Shown in pieces: positions 31,801-37,461 of a DNA stretch of 37,461 nt. The notes beneath the pieces were generated by a model. The model saw only the letters and a list, made by a program, of their open reading frames with translations. It was not told the DNA's origin and did not search any database. Made by a program: the position numbers and the translations under genes. The DNA lies in NCBI GenBank assembly GCA_949296805.1, contig CASFPO010000008.1, positions 1-37,461 on the forward strand, given 5' to 3'. This stretch comes from an uncultured Bacillota bacterium (GTDB taxonomy: Bacteria > Bacillota > Clostridia > Christensenellales > UBA1242). Positions within the stretch are counted from its first letter, which is position 1; every line of letters starts with the position of its first letter.

Positions 31801-32450
31801 ATACTCCGGACAAGGAGTTTTCATATCATGGACAAAAAGAAATTGAAAACATTTTTTATGAATTTAACCTTTTGTTAGAAAATGATACTTTGGGATTTGT
31901 TCAAAATGAAACTGATAAAATCTTTGTTAATGATGACCAATTTTTAACTTCAATTGTTTTATTAGAGAAAAATAATAACACAATTGGTTTAAATTCATTT
32001 TTGATAAAATTAGACTTAGGGTTTGAAAAATATCTAGAATGTTTAAAAAAACTTTCTACTATGAATTACGGAAATTATCTAACACAAGATGTGTATTGTT
32101 ATTTAAAATCGTTAGTATTAAATGCAGATGAAAGTAGTAAGGACGCTTATTTAAAAGAATTGTATGATTTCTTCATATTACAGCACTTACAGGAAAATAG
32201 CGATGATTGGAAACATGGGAATTTCATAATTAGACTCTTAATAAGAGAAAATAATTTGCCATCTTTTAGTCAAGATTTGGTAGATAGAATTATTGTAAAA
32301 GCAAGCATACATAACTTTTCTAAAGAATTTCCCCAAGAGTATATTTCTATAGTTGACAATGTTAAGAAAAATTTTAGAGCAAGAATTATTGAAAAAGATA
32401 ATAAAATGTATTTAGATACATACTTAGAAAATGGAACAAAGGAAGACTAA
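28878..32450 (+). CDS. HNH-TPR-GreAB-C-PIN multidomain protein, putative defence effector
   Basis: A 1190-residue protein. Residues 15-95 are an HNH nuclease: C26/C29, SHICAASPNGPR (His52), INNCIWLCQTHSKMID (Asn77, Cys82, His85), close to the HNH of SAVED-type effectors. Residues about 110-705 are helical TPR-like repeats (for example AKEIYKDILNSNPNLLKVNSYLCSL). Residues about 712-785 (GVVARLENDDRKVTVAIHKED..GDEIYFKNEKFKIVSL) resemble a GreA/GreB C-terminal domain. Residues about 880-1075 look like a PIN nuclease: FILSFDIIYALAIL (Asp890) and IFVNDDQFLTSI (Asp1019/1020). A TPR-GreAB-C-PIN architecture has been described as a predicted conflict system; the added HNH gives two nuclease domains. 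Start after AAGGAG. Confidence 0.7.
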   Translation: MPKKNNRDNFSPETIRKAAQRVCYQCSICSCLTSAASQESSDDVLSIGVASHICAASPNGPRYNPSQTAEERTSINNCIWLCQTHSKMIDEDVETYSVESLKAIKEAAEKRVNEALTKGLTFSKGVQSGGFTPEKTFEILNSLIIDGDFLNLKLYLESMKDVTMSLELLDIYNFFHIIYQFYCNRTNINSSIENYLANNVKNYVNYLVELFAQFSEKQLLLFVVDYCTDAKLKKICKFILDDQLDNNVFIKEKNNEEKQLEIEKIEKGSFIHKLSTNYAIENRMQIRDKDGLVEFFADEYYYKQKSKINEIYNKGIEFVYVKEQKLEDIEGYKEFELEIPKIKQFVPELQIYFWKKILLLANHINSLKEFNSLYAECCENIRENNEIKSIYLVHQIEEDINNVNFDDVRKMCEQTDNYKLALAYLNELINNDLVKAEKIMNDNQYLFKKDVGFLDVFLRMRSKKQTKNFSFVTYLLKYQEDYKDKYEYNILVAFYSSKNKKYKSQFNKAVRTLKSQEMPSTLDCVYFSYLIKIYSESEDYLKLKEIIGLNPLTGFKIEIANCFQNSKNRDDLLYAKEIYKDILNSNPNLLKVNSYLCSLNRKLKCFNEAKSAIMKELEINFNLTDLKILLDLKIEIKDFAIDSYVLQAKDSIDSDLLMLAGQIYSNNVDTKDIAFNCYLKSLLINDKNINSLKGMLSLVNMEEQQKCPDKAQQGVVARLENDDRKVTVAIHKEDLIQGYTPSKLAGILHYKETDKAVEELLYSSTGDEIYFKNEKFKIVSLSYIESELFAYAMSQMLNSNYAKTFSGPLDESKKQIIEYLEKIKKHSDEIVKIYNESACKLPISILASRLGKKIIDCYGFLFFENTSKIKNINNISIDYSKTNGFILSFDIIYALAILDIDIDKIKGLNCYCSIETKRIFNSELEELIASAKSDSYVGSICVRDGNLYRTEADEKTKKGLLKFCNRVKRILDALNTPDKEFSYHGQKEIENIFYEFNLLLENDTLGFVQNETDKIFVNDDQFLTSIVLLEKNNNTIGLNSFLIKLDLGFEKYLECLKKLSTMNYGNYLTQDVYCYLKSLVLNADESSKDAYLKELYDFFILQHLQENSDDWKHGNFIIRLLIRENNLPSFSQDLVDRIIVKASIHNFSKEFPQEYISIVDNVKKNFRARIIEKDNKMYLDTYLENGTKED

Positions 32451-32466
32451 TTTTAGTCTTCTTTTT
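32442..32466. terminator. terminator shared by converging genes
   Basis: GAAGACTAA (32442-32450) pairs perfectly with TTAGTCTTC (32453-32461), then TTTTT. The left arm contains the stop codon of the 1190-residue gene; the minus-strand SLOG gene ends at 32465. Confidence 0.8.
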
Positions 32467-32920
32467 ATATGTAAATTATTGCTTTGTTTTGTTTTTGAGC
32501 ATATTTTAGAGTGCGATAGGCTCCACTTTTGTAGGTTTCTTCTATGTGGCAAACTAGAATGTCGCAGTGGTCTATTATCCATTCGTTTCTTTTTGTGATT
32601 TTTTGTTTGTAATGTAATTCTTCTATCTCAGGAAGTATTGAGCCATCATAGCACGATGGCAAATCATATTTTTCTTTGTCGTGATGATAATATGTTAAAA
32701 TACGAATTAGTTTGATGTGTGGATATTTATGCTTTAATTGTAAGACTGCGTGTGCACATTTCTCATCAAAAGCACCATAGTGTCCGTCATAAAATATGGC
32801 GTATCCTTTATTTATTAAATCTTCTAGAATTTCGGGCAATCTATTTTCTACGCCAATACAATGCCACTCGTATCTATGACCAGCAAAAGCCACAACTTTA
32901 TCATCTTTAAATTTGTTCAA
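32465..32920 (-). CDS. SLOG-type Rossmannoid protein (DUF1273-like), second copy
   Basis: A 151-residue paralogue of the protein at 3521. Matching blocks: VVAFAGHRYEW, AIFYDGHYGAFDEKCAHAVLQLKHKYPHIKLIRI and ETYKSGAYRTLKYAQKQNKA. The start is a TTG 6 bases after AAAGGAG on the minus strand, as no ATG is well placed. It converges on the 1190-residue gene with a 14-base gap and shares its terminator. As with other SLOG proteins a nucleotide-related ligand is expected, but its partnership with the neighbouring nuclease gene is not proven by sequence. Confidence 0.75.
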   Translation of the reverse strand: MNKFKDDKVVAFAGHRYEWHCIGVENRLPEILEDLINKGYAIFYDGHYGAFDEKCAHAVLQLKHKYPHIKLIRILTYYHHDKEKYDLPSCYDGSILPEIEELHYKQKITKRNEWIIDHCDILVCHIEETYKSGAYRTLKYAQKQNKAIIYI

Positions 32921-32952
32921 AGTTTACTCCTTTTAAGTAAAAAAGAGCAAAT

Positions 32953-33138
32953 AATTGATGGCTAAATTTCAAACATTACTAAACATCAATTCTAACGATA
33001 GGTGTAATCAAAAAATAAAGTTAGCCAAATAAAAAATCGCAAATTTATAGTAAAATGACTAAAAATTTGCGAAAATATCATAAAAATTTAATAGAAAGCA
33101 GTAAAAAAGACCATCTATCGTTAGAATAGGTGGTCTTT
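32953..33138. other. structured intergenic region with nested inverted repeats
   Basis: Four perfect inverted repeats: AATTGATG/CATCAATT (32953, 32984), TGGCTAA/TTAGCCA (32959, 33021), ATTCTAACGATAG/CTATCGTTAGAAT (32989, 33115) and TCGCAAATTT/AAATTTGCGA (33037, 33063). The third arm pair encloses the fourth and ends within the terminator of the restriction operon. No gene is present between 32,921 and 33,150. A small structured RNA is possible. Confidence 0.5.
33106..33138 (-). terminator. terminator of the type III restriction operon
   Basis: AAAGACCATCTA and TAGGTGGTCTTT pair (one G-T) around TCGTTAGAA; minus-strand T-run follows. Lies 12 bases after the res stop codon. Confidence 0.75.
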
Positions 33139-33150
33139 AAAAAATAAAAA

Positions 33151-35349
33151 TTATTTGAAGACTTCACCCAAAATTTTCCAATCATCTGAATGTATGTCTT
33201 CATTGTAATTATCCATACAAATACAGAGTTCTTCGGATTGTTTGTCAAATCTAACAAATCCACCTTTTAGATTGTATTTGCTTAAATATCTTTTTAGTTC
33301 TGTAAATTTCTTTGGTGAGAAAATATCAATATCTTCACTAGCACCAGTTTTGTCAAATCCGCCTTTGGTTTCAATAATCCAAGTTTCGCCATTTAAAGAA
33401 ACTACATAGTCAGGATAAAAAAGTTTTTGTCTGTTTGAGTTATCAACATAAACAACAGATAAATATTCGTCGCCTTTATCGCCATTCTTGTAGAACCAAT
33501 CTACAGCAGAACAATTCTCGCAAAACTTTTCAAATTTTCTTTCAGATGAAGAACGAGGTTCGGCCGAAAGTAAATAACCATTGTAAACATTCTTAATACT
33601 TTCAGTTTGAACTTTGCTTGAAATATCATAAGTAAACATTGTTGAAAGAGGAAGTTTAAATTCTTTTTTAGACACTCTTTGAATATCAAGCGAAAGTTGG
33701 GATAACACAACAGCCATTGCTTCACGAACTACATGTCTTAATAAATCTAAATTGTTAATTACGAAAGCATAAAGTTGTCTAGTTGTAAGAGATAACAATT
33801 TATCATGGTATTCAAATTTTTCAGCAAATAACTTTCCTAAAATTGTATTTATATAAGAATATTCTAAACCAATTTCAAGTCCAATTCTACCAACTCTATT
33901 ATGATATTCTCTACCATGAATGTGTGTGTTGATAGGTTCGCTAACACTGATATCGTTAAGATTATCTGTTTCAGTAAGTTCATTAAGTGTTGATACATTT
34001 CCCGAAAGTGTTGTTCTTATAATATTATCAGAAAATATAAAACCTTTTGCTTCTAATCTTGTTTTATTTTCAGATTTATTGTTTGTTAAACCATATTCTT
34101 GTTTCAAATATAAAACAATTGAACATAGAGCTTTTCTTGGGTCTCTCAAATCAGTTATCATGGTTCTTTGTTCTTTTGTAAGAGTAAAATTTTTGTGTTC
34201 ATTTTTCAAAAATAATGTTTTGGCTTCCAATGCGTTTTTCCCTAAACTAGATTTCACTCCAGCAGTAAATTTGCTATCAAATGTATATAAATAACAACTG
34301 TCAAGCAAATCGCTATTGTAATGTTTTGCTTCTGGCATTCTTCTAATTCTTCCAATAGTTTGAATTTCAAAAGTTTCATCCATATTTTCTCGAAGTTTAA
34401 CCAAAATACTTGCTCTAGGGCAATCCCAACCAGTTGCAACTGCTTGCTTGATAATTACAGCTATTTGTTCTGAATTGTTTTTTGATATATTTTCTAGATT
34501 TTCATGCCCACCAGATAACCATAATGCTAAAGAATTATTTTCATAAGTTATCCCTTTGCTTTCAAAAAACCTTTCAACGGTATCTAATAATAAATCGGAA
34601 TTATTTGGAAGTTGAACAATTATTAATGGATTAACATCAATGTTCTTGCTCAAATAAGCACTATGTAAATCTTGTTGTTTTAAAATAGCTTTTTCTAACA
34701 AATAGTTTGTTTGATTGTCTGTTTCGACAGTTTGAGAGAAGTTTTCGTTAATAACCAAAAGTTTTTTAATTAATCCTTCTGCAATAACATCTTCTTCGCT
34801 TACTTCAATTAATTTTGCTTTTTTATCAGGTAAAGGAGTAGCAGAGCAACGAATAATTTTATCTGTTTTAAAGTATTGGACTATTTCATCTGCTTTACCT
34901 GTAAAGTTTTGGTGGCTTTCATCTATGATAATCTTAAACACTAAACCATCGTTAAATGCTTTTTCAATATATTCTAAAAAGTTTGTTCTCTCACTATCTT
35001 TAAGTGCGTTGTTGCCTTTCTTTGTTAACTTTTCCCAGTTAATAAAACAACTATCATTTTCTTCAAAACCACTTGTCATAACATCTGCAAGAAGTTTGGT
35101 TTGAGCGTTATGGATATATTTATCCATTTTTTCTTTGCTTTGTTCTTCCAAACTACCTTTACCCGGTGTTAACCAAACGAAAACAGTTTTAGCATGTCCT
35201 TTTATATACTCATCCATAAAGTGAGTAAGAATAATTGTTTTACCACTTCCAGTTGGGCTTTTTAAAATTATATCTCTTGTTTTTTCTTCCATACTTTCAA
35301 GAAGAAGTTTAATTGTTCTCAATTGAAAGTTTGCTAATTTGATATTCAT
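33151..35349 (-). CDS. res: type III restriction enzyme, Res subunit
   Basis: A 732-residue SF2 helicase-nuclease. Walker A KSPTGSGKT (residues about 29-37), motif II IIDESHQ (DESH), GWDCPRASILVKLR and motif VI QTIGRIRRMPEA define the helicase; the C-terminal endonuclease reads FYPDYVVSLNGETWIIETKGG (PD...ExK). Res translocates on DNA from an asymmetric site bound by Mod and cuts when two complexes meet. The protein is somewhat short for the family (often 850-1000 residues), but all motifs are present. Its start lies 1 base after the stop of the small gene upstream, so it is third in a minus-strand operon. Confidence 0.92.
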   Translation of the reverse strand: MNIKLANFQLRTIKLLLESMEEKTRDIILKSPTGSGKTIILTHFMDEYIKGHAKTVFVWLTPGKGSLEEQSKEKMDKYIHNAQTKLLADVMTSGFEENDSCFINWEKLTKKGNNALKDSERTNFLEYIEKAFNDGLVFKIIIDESHQNFTGKADEIVQYFKTDKIIRCSATPLPDKKAKLIEVSEEDVIAEGLIKKLLVINENFSQTVETDNQTNYLLEKAILKQQDLHSAYLSKNIDVNPLIIVQLPNNSDLLLDTVERFFESKGITYENNSLALWLSGGHENLENISKNNSEQIAVIIKQAVATGWDCPRASILVKLRENMDETFEIQTIGRIRRMPEAKHYNSDLLDSCYLYTFDSKFTAGVKSSLGKNALEAKTLFLKNEHKNFTLTKEQRTMITDLRDPRKALCSIVLYLKQEYGLTNNKSENKTRLEAKGFIFSDNIIRTTLSGNVSTLNELTETDNLNDISVSEPINTHIHGREYHNRVGRIGLEIGLEYSYINTILGKLFAEKFEYHDKLLSLTTRQLYAFVINNLDLLRHVVREAMAVVLSQLSLDIQRVSKKEFKLPLSTMFTYDISSKVQTESIKNVYNGYLLSAEPRSSSERKFEKFCENCSAVDWFYKNGDKGDEYLSVVYVDNSNRQKLFYPDYVVSLNGETWIIETKGGFDKTGASEDIDIFSPKKFTELKRYLSKYNLKGGFVRFDKQSEELCICMDNYNEDIHSDDWKILGEVFK

Positions 35350-35350
35350 C

Positions 35351-35656
35351 TTAACCCTCCAAATCTCTGTAATAGTAGTCAGGAATAATGTTGATTTTTA
35401 TCTCATGTTTCTTAAATAGTTTTTCTTGTTCTTCAGTAGGTAAGACATTATGTCCTAAATAGATAGTTTTACATTCATCAGTAATGTTGTTTGTAAAATT
35501 GTCTAAATCTTCTTCAGTAAGAATTATTGCTAACTCTTTGTTTCCGTCAAAGTTAATTCCATTTTCAAGTTCTACAAGTTCCTTAATATGTTTTAAAAGT
35601 TCATCAGCATATTCGTAATAGAGTTTGTCAGAAATAGGGACAAAATCGACTTTCAT
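35351..35656 (-). CDS. small protein between mod and res
   Basis: A 101-residue acidic protein (MKVDFVPISDKLYYEYADELLKHIKELVELENGI...). It has an alpha/beta pattern with ELAIILTEEDLDNFTNN, TIYLGHNVLPTEEQEKLFKKHEIKINIIPDYYY. I do not recognise a family. It is fitted between mod (6-base gap) and res (1-base gap), so it is made together with them. It may be an accessory or control factor of the restriction complex; that is inferred only from position. Confidence 0.75.
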   Translation of the reverse strand: MKVDFVPISDKLYYEYADELLKHIKELVELENGINFDGNKELAIILTEEDLDNFTNNITDECKTIYLGHNVLPTEEQEKLFKKHEIKINIIPDYYYRDLEG

Positions 35657-35662
35657 GTATTT

Positions 35663-37105
35663 TTAACTTGCTTTGTGATTTTCTTTTTCGATAACTCTTT
35701 TTATCCTTTCATAAGTTACATCACGACAAATGTTATTTTCATTATTGGTGCAAAGTATAAATTTTCTATTTCCACCATCTTCGCTATTCAATTTCATTAC
35801 AGCATGTCCTGTTGTTCCAGAACCTGCAAAGAAATCTAATACATTAATGTTTTTATCTTTAATTAGAGTTAACAAAAGTTTTAATAAGCCAATATTTTTT
35901 GGATTACTAAACAAGTCTTGATTGGTGTTGAACAGGGCTTTTAAATCCGTTTTTGCGGAGGTTGTTTTAACATCTATCTCAAAATCAATTGGAACATTAT
36001 CTTTTATTGCTTTATACTTTTTATTAGTTACTAAGCTTTTCATTCTAATCATTGTGCTAAAATTTTTTTCATAAATTTTGTCATTCTTAAAATCTAGCGC
36101 ATTATCATTAAATAATTCTTTCAATTTTGATATCGTATAAGTATTAAGTACAAATCCTTGATTATTGTAAGAACAATATCTTTTATAACCCAAATTTACA
36201 AGATTGTTATCTACATCATTCAAATTGTATTCTTTTTTTATTATCATATCATTTGTTGCTTTATTATAATAAACACTATAATGCTTATCACTATTCACAT
36301 CTTCTACAATTTCATTAAATTCTTGTTCTCCAACAAGTATTCTTTTTCCGCTATTATGAACATAATTGCCATTCTCATCTTTTGACAAATCAGTAATATT
36401 TTTGGGAATATTTTCTTCAAAATAAGACTTAAGAGAATTTTTTGCATAAATAACACAATAATCATTTGAAACAGAAATAAAGTTTGAATTTTTCCTACCT
36501 TTAGGGTTGTTTTCAATTGATAATATTGAAATAAAATTATTATCGCCAAAAATTTCATCACATAAACATTTAAGATGAGACAATTCATTATCATCAATAG
36601 AAATAAAAATAAATCCAGTCTCTTTTAAAAGTTTTTTGGCTATTAAAATTCTTTTTGCCATAAAAGATAGCCATTTGCTATGTCTAAAATTGTCATTGAC
36701 ATCTATAAATTTATCATCATAAATAAAATCTTTTTTGCCGGTATTATAAGGTGGGTCTATATAGATAAAATCTATTGCCCCTTTATGTGTTTTTTCTAAA
36801 AGTTGCAATGATGCAAGGTTATCGCCTTCAATTAAGAAATTCATTTGTCCATCATTATCAATAAATAAATTCTTTTCTTCCGACAAAACAGGGGTGTTAC
36901 TTTCTAATATTTCATCAATAGCTTCCTTGTGTTCTTCAAAAACAAGTCCATACTTTTTACCTTTAATATCTTTTTCAATATCTGCAATATATGAAAGCAA
37001 TGTTGCTGTATTTTCATCTTGTGGACTTGATGCAATGAATTGTTTAATTTCTTTAATTTTGTTTACAAGAATATCCCTTTTTTCTTTTGAAATATTAGTG
37101 GTCAT
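35663..37105 (-). CDS. mod: type III DNA methyltransferase, Mod subunit
   Basis: A 480-residue adenine N6 (or cytosine N4) methyltransferase of the beta class: motif IV DPPYNTG comes first (around residue 120), and motif I DFFAGSGTTGHAVMKL near the C-terminus. The region between them (about 200-400), with YKRYCSYNNQGFVL and similar, is the variable target recognition domain. ATG 37105 is 5 bases after AGGAG; a frame extension to 37126 has no ribosome site. Upstream is an extended -10 TGATATAAT (minus strand, 37171-37179). Mod sets the site recognised by Res and protects it. Confidence 0.92.
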   Translation of the reverse strand: MTTNISKEKRDILVNKIKEIKQFIASSPQDENTATLLSYIADIEKDIKGKKYGLVFEEHKEAIDEILESNTPVLSEEKNLFIDNDGQMNFLIEGDNLASLQLLEKTHKGAIDFIYIDPPYNTGKKDFIYDDKFIDVNDNFRHSKWLSFMAKRILIAKKLLKETGFIFISIDDNELSHLKCLCDEIFGDNNFISILSIENNPKGRKNSNFISVSNDYCVIYAKNSLKSYFEENIPKNITDLSKDENGNYVHNSGKRILVGEQEFNEIVEDVNSDKHYSVYYNKATNDMIIKKEYNLNDVDNNLVNLGYKRYCSYNNQGFVLNTYTISKLKELFNDNALDFKNDKIYEKNFSTMIRMKSLVTNKKYKAIKDNVPIDFEIDVKTTSAKTDLKALFNTNQDLFSNPKNIGLLKLLLTLIKDKNINVLDFFAGSGTTGHAVMKLNSEDGGNRKFILCTNNENNICRDVTYERIKRVIEKENHKAS

Positions 37106-37117
37106 TTTTACTCCTAA

Positions 37118-37148
37118 ATAGACCAACTATTTTTATGAGATGTGGTCT
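37118..37148 (-). promoter_or_regulatory. hairpin in the mod leader
   Basis: TAGACCA (37118-37124) and TGGTCTA (37142-37148) face each other between the promoter and the mod ribosome site. The same AGACCA/TGGTCT word forms the operon's terminator at 33106. Confidence 0.45.
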
Positions 37149-37413
37149 ACATTTTTAAATTTACAATTCGATTATATCATAATATACTGAAAAATGTATC
37201 ATATTTATTAAAATTTCTAATTTTAAAACATATAAAATTACCCAATAGTAGCAATTATCATAAAAGTAGGTGGTCTTTTTCTATGGTTATAAAAAATAAT
37301 TTAAAGAAATTTTCGAAATATGAATTTACTCCCTTAATTTTTTAACTTTAGATGTCCTTATAAAGATAGAAGGGCAACCTTTACAAGTTAAAATAAATAA
37401 GGAGGAATTTTAT
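37149..37413. other. intergenic region between mod and integrase
   Basis: Contains the divergent mod promoter (TATAAT on the minus strand at 37171-37176), an isolated AGGTGGTCTTTTTC at about 37268 and AAGGGCAACCTT at about 37371. No gene is seen. If the integrase belongs to an element, its attachment site may lie in this stretch, but no tRNA fragment is recognisable. Confidence 0.5.
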
Positions 37414-37461
37414 ATGAAACTTAAAGAATGGCTAAGTGTATGGCTAGAAAAATACACAAAA
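37414..37461 (+). CDS. start of a tyrosine integrase (partial)
   Basis: A strong AAGGAGG (37399-37405) precedes ATG 37414 and MKLKEWLSVWLEKYTK, cut by the window end. This opening, with the KEWL..WL..Y pattern, is the typical N-terminal start of phage and conjugative element integrases of the tyrosine recombinase class (arm-binding domain). It is the only possibly intact integrase seen, while two others in the window are remnants. Only 16 residues are visible, so the call rests on motif feel and context. Confidence 0.55.
   Translation, partial: MKLKEWLSVWLEKYTK

Noticed and set aside
33920..34294. 124-codon plus-strand frame opposite res
   Set aside because: Antisense shadow of the helicase gene with no ribosome site.
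36304..36597. 97-codon minus-strand frame within mod
   Set aside because: It is an out-of-frame shadow of the methyltransferase recognition domain.

Overview
The window looks like an accessory stretch of chromosome from an AT-rich (roughly 30 % G+C by eye) low-GC Gram-positive bacterium, most likely an uncultured gut Clostridia-type Bacillota. The signs are strong AGGAGG-type ribosome sites, TGA used as a stop, TTGACA/TATAAT promoters with frequent extended -10 TG, and family content (YqeY, ABC-F, DUF4417, CPCC, SUKH-like, type III restriction). Species cannot be named from the sequence.

Layout. 1-2820 is ordinary chromosome: a YqeY-like protein, a metallophosphoesterase and a lipoprotein with Ig-like and beta-helix-like parts. 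From about 3 kb the DNA is a patchwork of horizontally moved modules. 3.1-8.2 kb holds an XRE repressor facing a SLOG protein across three copies of one palindrome, a decayed integrase, and an operon of HTH/WG-like, SUKH-like, VirD4-like fragment and GNAT-ASCH genes. 8.2-20.1 kb holds a P-loop kinase, a truncated S51 peptidase, a degenerate histidine phosphatase, twin DUF2441-like genes, a compact run of small-molecule enzymes (two SDRs, Nudix, TIM-barrel isomerase, HAD, GNAT, TrpF-like), a YgjV/HD gene chimera, an ornithine cyclodeaminase homologue and a 597-residue protein with two possible Cys-dependent catalytic domains. 20.1-20.8 kb is an IS200-type element with a frameshifted transposase. 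21.3-26.1 kb holds an ABC-F ATPase, an integrase remnant, an orphan toxin tip with a CPCC immunity-like partner, a DUF4417 protein and an HNH protein. 26.5-37.1 kb is a defence island: AbiEi/AbiEii, a PPP-type phosphatase, a 1190-residue HNH-TPR-GreAB-C-PIN protein, a second SLOG protein and a type III restriction-modification operon. A new tyrosine integrase gene begins at 37,414.

Module edges carry recurring marks: four same-orientation copies of a TAAAACTGCC-type repeat (3.1, 8.2, 21.2, 26.5 kb), paired TTGACAKCAA decamers, and two different 3' halves of tRNA-Thr(GGT), each with its own terminator. Together with two integrase relics this suggests repeated insertions by tRNA-Thr-targeting tyrosine recombinases.

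The strongest candidate for a little-described system is the 1190-residue protein at 28,878-32,450, which appears to combine an N-terminal HNH nuclease, a long TPR-like sensor region, a GreA/GreB C-terminal-like domain and a C-terminal PIN nuclease. It converges on a SLOG gene and sits between AbiE and type III restriction genes. All domain calls were made by reading motifs, without database searches.
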